Assembly (NCBI RefSeq): GCF_002891535.1
Contig: NZ_PDZR01000013.1
Span: forward strand, 40,370-104,369
Direction: 5' to 3'
DNA length: 64,000 nt
Origin: Methylocella silvestris
GTDB lineage: Bacteria > Pseudomonadota > Alphaproteobacteria > Rhizobiales > Beijerinckiaceae
The translations under genes were made by a program, and so were the position numbers. Shown piece after piece: positions 8,830 through 18,376 of this stretch. Position 1 is the first letter of the stretch, and every line of letters begins with the position of its first letter. The notes under the pieces are model-generated. The model was not told the DNA's origin, ran no database searches, and saw nothing but the letters and a program-made list of their open reading frames with translations.

Positions 8830-9471
8830 TCAGATCACGGCTTGCGCCGGCTCGACCGTCAACCCGAAACGAAGCGCAGCGTCCGTCAACGCATGATATA
8901 GGCTGCCGGCAAAGCTGCGCGGAACGGCGCATTCATAAAATCCGCCATCGAGCCTGCGCCGAAGCTGCACGCTCATGCCGTGGATTTGCGTCATGGCGCA
9001 GGCGCCAGGCGCGAAACCTTGTTCGCCAAGATCGATCGGCGCCAACTTCGCCAACGCCTCGACGACGCTTCGCCCCGAAAGCTGGAACGTGACGAAGCCA
9101 TGCGAGACGTCGAGCACGGTCGCGCTTTCAAGCGCGGCCGCGGCAAGCGCCGCCCGCCGCTCTGCTCGCCCGTCGCCGCGCGAAATGGCGTGCCAGCGCG
9201 AAGGGCCTACCCCAACGAAATCGAAGCCGCCCGCCGCGATGGTTTTCGGCCCGTTGACGGGGGCCGCGCCAAAGCTGTTCGCAAGCGACGCCAACAGCTG
9301 CGCCGCACTGCCCCGGCGCGCCTCGATATTGAAGCGGTCTTCGTCGGCGATCAATGTGAGGACAACGCCCGAAGCGCCGGGCGGCCCACTGCGGCCGGGA
9401 CGGAGATAATGGGGGACGAGATCCAGCGCGAGGCCGGGGAGGGTAAATGAGTCAGACACGCGGGCGCTCGC
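8830..9471 (-). CDS. mgdD: N-methylglutamate dehydrogenase subunit D (sarcosine oxidase gamma-like)
   Basis: 213 residues from ATG 9471, which overlaps the 3' end of mgdC by 20 bp. It resembles the gamma subunit of heterotetrameric sarcosine oxidase, with VGVGPSRWHAIS and GGFYECAVPRSFAGSLYHAL in the C-terminal half. The gamma subunit carries no cofactor and is structural. As the last gene of the mgdABCD set next to gmaS and mgsABC, it is assigned to N-methylglutamate dehydrogenase and not to sarcosine oxidase. Confidence 0.85.
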   Translation of the reverse strand, partial: ASARVSDSFTLPGLALDLVPHYLRPGRSGPPGASGVVLTLIADEDRFNIEARRGSAAQLLASLANSFGAAPVNGPKTIAAGGFDFVGVGPSRWHAISRGDGRAERRAALAAAALESATVLDVSHGFVTFQLSGRSVVEALAKLAPIDLGEQGFAPGACAMTQIHGMSVQLRRRLDGGFYECAVPRSFAGSLYHALTDAALRFGLTVEPAQAVI

Positions 9472-12421
9472 CATTTGGATCGTAGAAACAGGGCGCGACG
9501 ATCCGCGCCGCGCAATCGCCGCCACGGACGGGGTCAAAAATGCGGACCTCGTCGCCGAGCCGGTCGGGACCGCCGGAGACGAAGCCGAGCGCGATGAAGG
9601 AGCGCAGCGTCGGCGACCAGGCGGCAGAGCTCAGCCAGCCGAGATCGCTTGCGGCCGAAGGCGCGACGCCTGTTTCAACCACATGGGCGCCGGCGCGCAA
9701 CCGATCGTTCGGGTCGAGCGGCGTCAGGCCGACGAGACGCGCGCGTTTGCGATCGTTCAGCGCCGGACGCGCCGACAGCACGCGGCCAATATGATCCTTG
9801 TCCTTCGAAAGGGCGCGGGCGAGGCCGAGATCATAGGCGGTCGTCTGGCCATTGATTTCGGAGCCCGCCGGATGGCCCTTTTCGATGCGCATCACGCCCA
9901 TCGCTTCGCTGCCATAGGGCGCAATGCCATAGGCGGCGCCAACGTCCAGAATGCGCCTGAACAGCGCGGCGCCGTAGCCGGCGGGGACCGCGACCTCGAA
10001 GGCGCGCTCGCCCGAAAAAGAGAGCGCGCAGAGCCGCGCCGGGACGCCGTCGCAGATCGTGAGCTCTGCCGCCGACATCGGCGGAAAGACCGTCCGCGTG
10101 ATGGCGCGCGGCGCATCGACCAGCGCCTGCACGACGGCAGGGGAGCGCGGCCCGGCGATGGCGAACTGCGCCCAGCCGTCCGTGACCGCCGCGAGGTTGA
10201 CGTCAAGCTCCGGCCACAGCGCCTGACGGCAAAACAACATGTGGCGGTAGACGGAAGCGGCGTGCGCCGTCGAGGCGTAGACGAGGAAATGGTCCGGCGC
10301 GAAGCGCGCGATCATCCCGTCGTCCATCATGAAGCCGTCTTCGCGCAGCATGACGAAATAGCCGCAGCGGCCCGGCCGGATTGCACTCGCGCGCGTCGCG
10401 CAGACCCGGTCGAGGAAGACGCCGGCGTCCGCGCCCAAGACTTCGATCTTGCCGAGCGTCGAGACGTCGGTGACGCCAACGCGGGTGCGCACCGTTTCGA
10501 CCTCGCGGGCGGCGGTCGCGGCGAGGTCCGCGTCTTCGGGAATGGGAAAATATTGCGGCCGCTTCCACTGGCCGACGTCGACGAAGGGCGCGCCGGCCTC
10601 GCTGGAAAGAGCGTGGATCGCCGTTTCCCGCACGGGCCGAAAGGCGCCGCGCCGATGATCGCCGGCGACCGCGCCAAGCGCGAGCGGAACCACCGGCGGC
10701 CGCGCCAGCGTCACGCCCGTCTCGGGGATGGTGCGCCCCGTCAACTGCGCCATCATCGCCAGCGCTGAGATATTGGCGGTGCGGCCCTGCTCCGTCGCCA
10801 TGCCGAGCGTCGTATAGCGTTTCAGATGTTCGACCGAGCGATAGCCCTCGCGATGGGCGAGCACGACGTCGGAGGCCGTGACGTCATGCTGGAAATCGAC
10901 GAAAATCTTGCCGTCCTTGGCTGGATTTGGCCGCCATGCTGCGAGCGAGCCGGCCGTCGAGGTCTGCGCGACGGTCGGCAGCTTTGGCGCGGGCGCGGCA
11001 AAACCCTGCGCCGCCGCGCACGCGGCGCCCGCCGCCGCCGCCTCGGCGAAAATCTCCGCGAGCCCGAATACGCCGGCCGCGGCTCCGGCCGGCTCGACGC
11101 CCTGAGCCGTCCCGCCTGCGAGGAAGGCCGAAATATTTTCGGACCAGCTCGGCTTGCCGCCGAAATGGCTGGCAAGCTGGATCGCAGGATTGAAGCCGCC
11201 CGACACGGCCAGCGCGTCGACCTCAAATCGCTTCTGCGCCCCGCCCGCCGCAACGATGATCGCGCTGAGGCCTTTGGCGCCCTCCGTCCCAAGGACTGCG
11301 CCTTCGAGCATGATGGGAACCGCCTTCGCCACATCGGCAAAGGCGGCGGGGGCGCTCGCGCGCGTATCGACGAGCACAACAGGCGTCAAACCCGCGCGCA
11401 GAAAATCGCGCGCCGTGAGCCATCCATCATCGGTTGATGTGTAGATCGCCGCCACGCGCCCGGCGGCGACGCCGAAGCGGTTGAGATAGGTCCGCACGGC
11501 GGAAGACAACATGATCCCCGGCCGGTCATTGTCCGGGAAGGCAAGCGGCCGCTCGGTTGAGCCCGCAGCAAGGATCGTGCGCTTGGCGACGATGCGCCAG
11601 AAACGCTGGCGCGGCTGGAATGCGGACGGCTCCGGATAATGATCCGAAACGCGCTCCAGCGCCGCGAAGCAGCCGTCGAAGGCGGCAGTGACGGTTGTGC
11701 GCAGCATGATCCGCACGTTCGGCAGCGCGGCCAGTTCGGCGGCGGCGGAGACGGCCCATTCGGGCGCAGGCCTGCCGTCGATGAACTCGCGATCGGACAG
11801 AAGCTGGCCGCCGACGCGCGGCTGATCCTCACAAAGGATGACGTCCGCCCCGGCTCGCGCGGCGGTCAGCGCCGCCATCAGACCGGCAGGCCCGGCGCCG
11901 ACCACGAGCACATCGCAAAAAGCGTTCGAGCGTTCATATGTGTCCGGGTCTTCGACGCCGCTGGCGCGGCCAAGGCCGGCGGCGCGCCGGATGACGGGTT
12001 CGTACAGTTTCTCCCAGAAGGACGCCGGCCACATGAACGTCTTGTAGTAGAAGCCCGCCGAGAAGATTGGCTTCAGCAGGCCGTTGACCGCCATGGCGTC
12101 GAAGGCCAGCGAGGGCCAGCGATTCTGGCTGCGCGCAACGAGGCCGTCATATAATTCGACCGCCGTCGCCTTGACGTTCGGCTCGCGCCGCGCGCCTTCG
12201 CGCAATTCGACCAGCGCATTTGGCTCCTCATGGCCGGCCGAGAGCACGCCGCGCGGACGGTGGTATTTGAAGGAGCGGCCAAAAAGCCTGACGCCATTGG
12301 CGAGGAGCGCCGAGGCGAGCGTGTCGCCCGCATATCCCGTATAGGCTTTGCCGTCGAAAGTGAATTTCAGCGGACGCGAGCGGTCGATCAGCCCGCCGTC
12401 CGCCAACCGGAAGCCGCTCAT
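9452..12421 (-). CDS. mgdC: N-methylglutamate dehydrogenase subunit C (sarcosine oxidase alpha-like)
   Basis: 989 residues, the large subunit. The N-terminal region has the alpha-subunit signature GRSFKYHRPRG. A dinucleotide-binding motif follows (VLVVGAGPAGLMAALTAARA, about residue 170), and another oxidoreductase segment spans 280-500. The C-terminal third (from about 600) is a GcvT/aminomethyltransferase fold that in this family passes the methyl-derived carbon to tetrahydrofolate. Together with MgdA, B and D it oxidises N-methylglutamate to glutamate plus formaldehyde or methylene-H4F. ATG 12421 overlaps the mgdB stop by 4 bp. Confidence 0.9.
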   Translation of the reverse strand: MSGFRLADGGLIDRSRPLKFTFDGKAYTGYAGDTLASALLANGVRLFGRSFKYHRPRGVLSAGHEEPNALVELREGARREPNVKATAVELYDGLVARSQNRWPSLAFDAMAVNGLLKPIFSAGFYYKTFMWPASFWEKLYEPVIRRAAGLGRASGVEDPDTYERSNAFCDVLVVGAGPAGLMAALTAARAGADVILCEDQPRVGGQLLSDREFIDGRPAPEWAVSAAAELAALPNVRIMLRTTVTAAFDGCFAALERVSDHYPEPSAFQPRQRFWRIVAKRTILAAGSTERPLAFPDNDRPGIMLSSAVRTYLNRFGVAAGRVAAIYTSTDDGWLTARDFLRAGLTPVVLVDTRASAPAAFADVAKAVPIMLEGAVLGTEGAKGLSAIIVAAGGAQKRFEVDALAVSGGFNPAIQLASHFGGKPSWSENISAFLAGGTAQGVEPAGAAAGVFGLAEIFAEAAAAGAACAAAQGFAAPAPKLPTVAQTSTAGSLAAWRPNPAKDGKIFVDFQHDVTASDVVLAHREGYRSVEHLKRYTTLGMATEQGRTANISALAMMAQLTGRTIPETGVTLARPPVVPLALGAVAGDHRRGAFRPVRETAIHALSSEAGAPFVDVGQWKRPQYFPIPEDADLAATAAREVETVRTRVGVTDVSTLGKIEVLGADAGVFLDRVCATRASAIRPGRCGYFVMLREDGFMMDDGMIARFAPDHFLVYASTAHAASVYRHMLFCRQALWPELDVNLAAVTDGWAQFAIAGPRSPAVVQALVDAPRAITRTVFPPMSAAELTICDGVPARLCALSFSGERAFEVAVPAGYGAALFRRILDVGAAYGIAPYGSEAMGVMRIEKGHPAGSEINGQTTAYDLGLARALSKDKDHIGRVLSARPALNDRKRARLVGLTPLDPNDRLRAGAHVVETGVAPSAASDLGWLSSAAWSPTLRSFIALGFVSGGPDRLGDEVRIFDPVRGGDCAARIVAPCFYDPNGERPRV

Positions 12422-12705
12422 GATTTTGCGCCTTCCGCGTCGCTTGCGACGAGGGACGCGCCAAAAATCTCATGCGTTCGCGTGTCGCGCTCAATCACAA
12501 GCCAGCTCTGGCAGCCGGAGGCGTGCAGCCAGTGCTCTTTGTGGCGCCCGGCGGGATTGTCACGGAGGTAGACGGCGTCGACGAAACCCGCGCGCGATGC
12601 CTCGCTATCGAGATCGGCGGCGGCGTCCGGCCGCGCGCGCGCTTCTCCCTTGACCGTGAACTCCAGAAGATCACGGGGTCCGCAATAGGGACAGTTGATC
12701 AGCAT
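12418..12705 (-). CDS. mgdB: N-methylglutamate dehydrogenase subunit B (sarcosine oxidase delta-like)
   Basis: 95 residues. Zinc-binding delta-type subunit: CPYCGPRDLLEF at the N-terminus and HKEHWLHASGCQSWLVIERDT later supply the Cys/His ligands. The segment YLRDNPAG is typical for the family. It lies between mgdA (36 bp gap) and mgdC (4-bp overlap), as in other sarcosine oxidase-type operons. Confidence 0.9.
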   Translation of the reverse strand: MLINCPYCGPRDLLEFTVKGEARARPDAAADLDSEASRAGFVDAVYLRDNPAGRHKEHWLHASGCQSWLVIERDTRTHEIFGASLVASDAEGAKS

Positions 12706-12741
12706 GCATCTAGCCTTGTTGATATGCGGCGCGGGCCGCGC

Positions 12742-13992
12742 TCAATGTAGATTTGGCGTTGCGCCAACGCCTTTTTCATCGATGACGCGCCCGGTCGCGA
12801 AGCGGTCAAGCCGGAAGGGCGCCGCGGCCTGATGTGGCTCGCCTTTGGCGATCAGATGCGCGAAACAGAAGCCCGCCGCTGGCGTCGCCTTGAACCCGCC
12901 ATAACACCAGCCGCCGTTGAAGAACAGCCCTTCGATCGGCGTTGCGTCGATGATCGGCGAGCCGTCCATGCTCATGTCCATGACGCCGCCCCAGCTGCGC
13001 AGAATGCGCAGCCGCCCGAGCATCGGCATCACCGCCATGGCGTTTTCCGCGACGTCGGAAAAGACATGGAGGCTGCCGCGCTGCGCATAGGACGGGAAGG
13101 GATCGAGGTCGCCGCCGAAGACGAGGCTGCCCTTGTCCGATTGCGAAATGTAGAAATGCCCAGCGCCGAAGGTGACGACGCAATCAATCAGCGGCTTGAT
13201 GCTTTCCGTGACGAACGCCTGGAGCGCATAGGTCTCGATCGGCAGCCGCATATCGGCAAGAGCAGCGACGCGCGAGGAGTTGCCGGCGACCGACAGGCCG
13301 ACACGATTTGCGCCGACAAACCCCTTGGTAGTTTCAACGCCGACAATCTTGCCGCCTTCGCTCCGGAGCCCAGTCGCTTCGCAATTCTCGATGATGTCGA
13401 CGCCGCGCTTATCGGCCGCGCGGGCATAGCCCCACACCACGGCGTCATGACGGGCCGTGCCGCCGCGTCGCTGGACGAGGCCGCCAATAATCGGAAAGCG
13501 CGCGTTGTCGAAATCGAGATAGGGCGCCATGCCTCTCACCGCTTCGCGGTCGATCAACTCGGCGTCGACGCCATGCAGGCGCATGGCGTTGCCGCGGCGC
13601 GCGAAGGCGTCGCGCTGCGCGTCGCTATGGCAGAGATTGAGCACGCCCCGCTGCGAGACCATGGCGTTGTAGTTGAGATCCTGCTCCAGCCCTTCCCATA
13701 GCTTCATGCCAAGCTCATAGAAGGGGATGTTGCCGGGCAGCAGATAGTTCGAGCGGATGATGGTCGTGTTGCGCCCGGCATTGCCGGAGCCGATCCAGCC
13801 CTTCTCGATCACCGCGACATTATTTACGCCGAAATCCTTGGCGAGATAATGCGCGGTGGCAAGGCCATGGCCGCCGCCGCCGACGATCACGACATCATAG
13901 GCGGGTTTCGGTTCGGCCTTGCGCCAGTGCGGCGTCCAGCCGGTCCCGCCGTTCAGCGCGTTCCTGAGTAGCTGAAAGCCGGAGAATGTCAT
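12742..13992 (-). CDS. mgdA: N-methylglutamate dehydrogenase subunit A (sarcosine oxidase beta-like)
   Basis: 416 residues. DAO-type flavoprotein: the FAD motif VVIVGGGGHGLATAHYLAK lies near residue 33, followed by IGSGNAGRNTTIIRSNYL, the conserved beta-subunit loop. The C-terminal GGWCYGGFKATPAAG binds the flavin. In this family it is the catalytic subunit that oxidises the N-methyl amino acid. It is separated from gmaS by about 100 bp. Sarcosine is a possible alternative substrate; the linkage to gmaS and mgsABC favours N-methylglutamate. Confidence 0.9.
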   Translation of the reverse strand: MTFSGFQLLRNALNGGTGWTPHWRKAEPKPAYDVVIVGGGGHGLATAHYLAKDFGVNNVAVIEKGWIGSGNAGRNTTIIRSNYLLPGNIPFYELGMKLWEGLEQDLNYNAMVSQRGVLNLCHSDAQRDAFARRGNAMRLHGVDAELIDREAVRGMAPYLDFDNARFPIIGGLVQRRGGTARHDAVVWGYARAADKRGVDIIENCEATGLRSEGGKIVGVETTKGFVGANRVGLSVAGNSSRVAALADMRLPIETYALQAFVTESIKPLIDCVVTFGAGHFYISQSDKGSLVFGGDLDPFPSYAQRGSLHVFSDVAENAMAVMPMLGRLRILRSWGGVMDMSMDGSPIIDATPIEGLFFNGGWCYGGFKATPAAGFCFAHLIAKGEPHQAAAPFRLDRFATGRVIDEKGVGATPNLH

Positions 13993-14089
13993 GCGTCATA
14001 TCCTGTGCGCGCCTCGCCGTAGCAGGCGCGATGGCCCGCGGAAAGCAGACCTGAAGAAGATCATACGCGGCGATCGCCGCCGCGTCCGA

Positions 14090-15391
14090 TCAGCAGTCGA
14101 GCGTCTGTTCACGCTCCCAATCCGTCAGATAACGGGTAAAGTCCTGCCATTCCTGATGCTTCATCTTGGCGTAGGACGAGACAAAGGCTTCGCCAAGGCC
14201 TTCCTTGACGACGGGCGAGGATTCAAACAGGCGCAGGGCGTCGAGCAAATTCTGCGGCAGCCGTTTCGCGCCGTTGCATTTATGCGGCTCGGCGTACATA
14301 TCGAAATCAGACCGCTCGCCGGGATGCCGGTTGGTTTTGAGACCGTCGAGACCCGCGCAGAGGATCGCCGCCTGCAGCAAATAAGGATTGGCCGATCCGT
14401 CGGCTAGTCGGAACTCGAAGCGCCCGCCTTCCGGGATGCGGATCATATGCGTGCGGTTGTTGCCGGTGTAGGTGACCGAGGCAGGGGCCCAGGTCGCCCC
14501 AGACACGGTGCGCGGAGCGCTAAGCCGCTTGTAGGAATTGATGGTCGGGTTGGTGAGCGCGCAGAGCGCGTCGGCGTGGGCCATGAGGCCGCCAAGGAAT
14601 CGATAGCCAAGGTCGGAGACGCCAAGTTCGCCTTTTTCGTCCTCGAAGGCGTTGTCCTCGCCGCGCCACAGCGAGACGTGCGAGTGGCAACCCGAGCCCG
14701 TCAGCGCGGCGAAGGGCTTTGGCATGAAAGTGGCGCGCATGCCGTGCTTTTCCGCCAGCGACTTCACCATATATTTGAAGAAGGCGTGGCGATCGGCTGT
14801 CTTCAGCGCCTCGTCATATTCCCAGTTCATTTCAAACTGGCCGTTGGCGTCTTCATGGTCGCTCTGGTAGGGATTCCAGCCGAGCTCGTCCATCGCTTCG
14901 GAGATCTCGGTGATGACGTCGTAGCGGCGCATCAGCGCCAGCTGGTCGTAGCAGGATTTCGTCTGCTTGTCGGCGCCGTCGGCGATTGAGGTCCCATCCG
15001 GCGCGAGCAGGAAAAACTCGCATTCGACGCCGGCGCGCATCTCATAGCCGAGTTCGCCGAGCTTGCCGATCAGGCTCTTTAAAACCCCGCGCGGCGCCTG
15101 CTCGACCGGTTTGCCGTCCATATAGAGATCGGCGGCGAGCCAGGCGACTTCGCGCTTCCACGGCAGCTGGATCAGACTTGCGGGATCAGGCACCGCAAAC
15201 AGATCGGGCATGGCGGGCGTCATATCAAGCCATGTCGCGAAGCCCGCAAATCCCGCGCCGTCGCGGGCCATCTTGTCGATCGCCCGGGCCGGCACCAGCT
15301 TGGCGCGCATCGTGCCGAACAGGTCAGTGTAGGAAACGAGGAAATTCTTGACGCCGCGCTCCTTGGCGACTTCGGATAGAAGCTTCGACAT
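14090..15391 (-). CDS. gmaS: Gamma-glutamylmethylamide synthetase
   Basis: 433 residues from ATG 15391; a longer in-frame start at 15466 gives an unlikely leader, and GGGCGGATC lies just before 15391. Glutamine synthetase fold with ECEFFLL, a catalytic acidic stretch NGQFEMNWEY, the ATP/ammonium-site GSGCHSHVSLW and YTGNNRTHMIRIPE. GmaS ligates methylamine to glutamate using ATP, giving gamma-glutamylmethylamide. Automatic annotation often calls it type III glutamine synthetase; the flanking mgs and mgd genes decide. It is the entry step of the NMG pathway. Confidence 0.9.
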   Translation of the reverse strand: MSKLLSEVAKERGVKNFLVSYTDLFGTMRAKLVPARAIDKMARDGAGFAGFATWLDMTPAMPDLFAVPDPASLIQLPWKREVAWLAADLYMDGKPVEQAPRGVLKSLIGKLGELGYEMRAGVECEFFLLAPDGTSIADGADKQTKSCYDQLALMRRYDVITEISEAMDELGWNPYQSDHEDANGQFEMNWEYDEALKTADRHAFFKYMVKSLAEKHGMRATFMPKPFAALTGSGCHSHVSLWRGEDNAFEDEKGELGVSDLGYRFLGGLMAHADALCALTNPTINSYKRLSAPRTVSGATWAPASVTYTGNNRTHMIRIPEGGRFEFRLADGSANPYLLQAAILCAGLDGLKTNRHPGERSDFDMYAEPHKCNGAKRLPQNLLDALRLFESSPVVKEGLGEAFVSSYAKMKHQEWQDFTRYLTDWEREQTLDC

Positions 15392-15438
15392 GATAGATCC
15401 GCCCTGTTGATGCGCAGTCTTGCTCGCGACGCCAAAGT

Positions 15439-16773
15439 TTAGCCCACCGGGCTTCCCGGAATCCATGACGTTCCGGCCAGCGGAACGCCGGCCATCGCCG
15501 CCGCCTCGACCGTCAGCGCGACGAGGTCTTCGGGCTCGAGATTATGCACATGGCTCTTGCCGCACGCGCGGGCGATGGTCTGAGCCTCGAGCGTCAACAC
15601 CGAAAGGTAGTTCGCGAGCCTTCTGCCGGCCGCGACGGGGTCGAGCCGCTTTGCGAGTTCCGGATCCTGCGTCGTGATGCCCGCGGGATCGCGGCCTTCA
15701 TGCCAATCATCATAAGCTCCTGCCGTCGTGCCGAGCGCCTGATATTCGGCCTCAAAACGCGGGTCGTTGTCGCCAAGAGCGATCAGCGCCGCGGTGCCGA
15801 TCGAGGCGACATCCGCGCCAAGGGCCAGGGCCTTGGCGACATCGGCGCCGTTGCGGATGCCGCCCGACACGATGAGCTGGACCTTGCGATGCATGCCAAG
15901 GTCCTGCAACGCGCGCACAGCGGGCCGGATCGCCGCGAGAATCGGAATGCCGACATGCTCGATGAAGACTTCCTGCGTCGCCGCCGTGCCGCCCTGCATG
16001 CCGTCAAGCACGATGACGTCGGCGCCCGCCTTCACCGCGAGAGCTGTGTCGTAATAGGGCCGCGAGGCGCCGACCTTGACATAGATCGGCTTCTCCCAAT
16101 CGGTGATTTCGCGCAGCTCCTCGATCTTGATTTCGAGATCGTCCGGGCCGGTCCAGTCAGGATGGCGGCACGAGGAGCGCTGGTCGATGCCTTCCGGCAG
16201 CGTGCGCATCGCCGCGACGCGCTTCGAGATTTTCTGGCCAAGCAGCATGCCGCCGCCGCCGGGCTTCGCGCCCTGGCCGACCACCACTTCGATCGCGTCG
16301 GCGCGGCGCAGATCGTCAGGGTTCATGCCATAGCGCGAGGGCAGATATTGATAGACGAGGATCGACGAATGGCCGCGCTCTTCCTGCGTCATGCCGCCGT
16401 CGCCGGTGGTCGTCGAGGTCCCGACGGCGGAAGCGCCGCGTCCGAGCGCTTCCTTGGCCTGGGCCGACAGCGAACCAAAACTCATGCCCGCGATGGTGAC
16501 GGGAATTTTCAGCTCGATCGGCTTCCTGGCGAAACGCGCGCCGAGTACGACCGACGTGCCGCATTTCTCGCGATATCCTTCAAGCGGATAGCGCGACATT
16601 GAGGCGCCGAGAAAAAGCAGATCGTCGAAATGAGGAACCTTGCGCTTGGCGCCGCCGCCGCGAATATCGTAGATGCCGGTCGCCGCCGCGCGCCGGATTT
16701 CCGACGTTGTCTGCGGATCGAAGGTCGCTGAAAAGCGCGGCAGGGTCCGCGGGACGCGAGTCTGGTCGTTCAT
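15439..16773 (-). CDS. mgsC: N-methylglutamate synthase subunit C (FMN-binding glutamate synthase-like)
   Basis: 444 residues. ATG 16773 overlaps the mgsB stop (ATGA). It matches the FMN/iron-sulfur domain of glutamate synthase: IAGMSFGSLSAQAKEALGRG, VVVGQGAKPGGGGMLLGQK, YVKVGASR, VIVLDGMQGGTAATQ and LIVSGGIRNGADVAKALALG. MgsABC transfers the methylamino group from gamma-glutamylmethylamide to 2-oxoglutarate, forming N-methylglutamate. A cysteine cluster for the Fe-S centre is less obvious than in GltB (SSCRHPDW is present). Confidence 0.9.
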   Translation of the reverse strand: MNDQTRVPRTLPRFSATFDPQTTSEIRRAAATGIYDIRGGGAKRKVPHFDDLLFLGASMSRYPLEGYREKCGTSVVLGARFARKPIELKIPVTIAGMSFGSLSAQAKEALGRGASAVGTSTTTGDGGMTQEERGHSSILVYQYLPSRYGMNPDDLRRADAIEVVVGQGAKPGGGGMLLGQKISKRVAAMRTLPEGIDQRSSCRHPDWTGPDDLEIKIEELREITDWEKPIYVKVGASRPYYDTALAVKAGADVIVLDGMQGGTAATQEVFIEHVGIPILAAIRPAVRALQDLGMHRKVQLIVSGGIRNGADVAKALALGADVASIGTAALIALGDNDPRFEAEYQALGTTAGAYDDWHEGRDPAGITTQDPELAKRLDPVAAGRRLANYLSVLTLEAQTIARACGKSHVHNLEPEDLVALTVEAAAMAGVPLAGTSWIPGSPVG

Positions 16774-17480
16774 CAATAGGCCCCCGCATTGTCGACGTGG
16801 AAATGATACAGGGCGCGCGCCGAGCCATAGCGCCTGAAGTCGCCGATATCGACCTCGCCCGCCGCGCCGGCGAGCTTCAGTCTTTCGTAAAGCTCCGCGC
16901 GATGGATATCCTCCATCGGTTTCTCGATACAGTCGGCGCCAAGGCTCTTGACCGAGCCGCGAACGTAAAGTTTCGCCTCATAGATCGAGTCGCCGAGCGC
17001 CTCGCCGGCGTCGCCGAAGACAGTGAGCGTTCCAGCCTGCGCCATGAAGGCGGACATCGGACCGATCGAACCTTTGACGAGAATGTCAACGCCCTTCATC
17101 GAAATGCCGCAGCGCCCGGAGGCATTGCCCTCGATCACGATCGCGCCGCCATGCGCGGTCGCCCCGGCCGCCTGGCTGACGTCGCCTTTCACATAGATGA
17201 GGCCCGACATCATGTTCTCGCCAAGACCAAGGCCTGCGTTGCCGTTGACGATGACGGTCGCCTGCTTGTTCATGCCGGCGCAATAATAGCCGACGTCGCC
17301 GTCGATCTCTATGGTCACGTCAGCGTCGACGCCGGCCGCGATGGCGTGAACGCCGCGCGGATTGAGAACGCGCCAACGGGGCAGATTGGCCCCCTCCTTG
17401 ACCCTGTGCAGGAACTGGTTGAGTTCACGCACGGAGCTCGTGGCGAGGTCGAAGGTTTTCGCGGGAGCTTCCGTGGTCAT
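16773..17480 (-). CDS. mgsB: N-methylglutamate synthase subunit B (GXGXG domain protein)
   Basis: 235 residues. A right-handed beta-helix of the glutamate-synthase alpha-subunit C-terminal type, with repeated glycine turns (IDGDVGYYCAGMN, VNGNAGLGLGENMMSG, VKGDVSQAAGATAHGG, IEGNASGRCGISMKG). In glutamate synthases this domain is structural. It overlaps mgsA by 4 bp and mgsC by 1-4 bp, so the three subunits are translationally coupled. Confidence 0.9.
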   Translation of the reverse strand: MTTEAPAKTFDLATSSVRELNQFLHRVKEGANLPRWRVLNPRGVHAIAAGVDADVTIEIDGDVGYYCAGMNKQATVIVNGNAGLGLGENMMSGLIYVKGDVSQAAGATAHGGAIVIEGNASGRCGISMKGVDILVKGSIGPMSAFMAQAGTLTVFGDAGEALGDSIYEAKLYVRGSVKSLGADCIEKPMEDIHRAELYERLKLAGAAGEVDIGDFRRYGSARALYHFHVDNAGAY

Positions 17481-18376
17481 GCTGCGCGCTCCCAGAAATA
17501 GACAGTGGCGGGGTCTGGTTCGAAAATTCGGGCGTGCTCGATTCCCGGCAAGGCGCTGAGCGCCCGATATTCGGTGCCAAAGGCGACATATTGATCGGTC
17601 TCGGCCATGACGGCGTGCTTGCAGCCGATCGGATCACGCAACACCCCGAACCCCGTGTCGGTGCCGACGACGAAAGTGTAGAACCCGTCGAGTTCCTTCA
17701 GCGAAGCTTCGAGCGCTTCCCCGAGGCTATCGCCTTCGCGGATCCGCCAGGACAGATAGCCAGCGGCGACTTCGCTATCGTTTTCGGTCGCGAAGGAAAC
17801 GCCCTCGCGCGAAAGGCGCCGCCGCATCAGATTGTGGTTCGACAGCGAACCATTGTGCACGAGGCACTGATCCTTGCCCGTCGAAAAGGGATGCGCGCCG
17901 GCTGTGGTGACGGCCGATTCGGTCGCCATCCGCGTATGACCGACGCCATGCGTGCCAGACATTCCGGCAAGATCGAACCGTCGCGCCACATCAGCGGGAA
18001 GGCCGACCTCCTTGTACAGCTCCATATGCGCGCCAACCGAGCTCACGGTCAGTTGCGGCGCGAGCGCCTTGACCGCGGCGAGCGCGCGCTGTTCGGCCGA
18101 ACTTGGCGCAACGAGCACGAGATGCGTGCTCCGCTGGATGATTTCGGCGTCAAAATCGAGCACGGCGTTGAGCTCGGCGGCAAATAGCGCGACGTCGAAA
18201 TCGGCCGGCGCGCGCAAGGTGATCTTGGTCGCGTCCGGCGCGCGTTCGCCATAGATCGCAAAGCCCGCGCTGTCAGGACCCCGCGCCGTCATTGTTTCAA
18301 GCATGACGGCAAGGTGCCTTCCGAGTTCTGGCTCCAGAGCCCTGTCTTTCAGAAACAATCCTACAATGCCGCACAT
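17477..18376 (-). CDS. mgsA: N-methylglutamate synthase subunit A (class II glutamine amidotransferase)
   Basis: 299 residues from ATG 18376. The start is fixed by the N-terminus MCGIVGLF: Cys2 becomes the N-terminal nucleophile of class II amidotransferases after Met removal. RGPDSAGFAIYG, GVGHTRMATESAV and LVHNGSLSNHN are the other active-site segments. In the NMG pathway it cleaves the amide of gamma-glutamylmethylamide and passes the methylamine to MgsC. It is the first gene of an apparent eight-gene minus-strand operon. Confidence 0.9.
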   Translation of the reverse strand: MCGIVGLFLKDRALEPELGRHLAVMLETMTARGPDSAGFAIYGERAPDATKITLRAPADFDVALFAAELNAVLDFDAEIIQRSTHLVLVAPSSAEQRALAAVKALAPQLTVSSVGAHMELYKEVGLPADVARRFDLAGMSGTHGVGHTRMATESAVTTAGAHPFSTGKDQCLVHNGSLSNHNLMRRRLSREGVSFATENDSEVAAGYLSWRIREGDSLGEALEASLKELDGFYTFVVGTDTGFGVLRDPIGCKHAVMAETDQYVAFGTEYRALSALPGIEHARIFEPDPATVYFWERAA

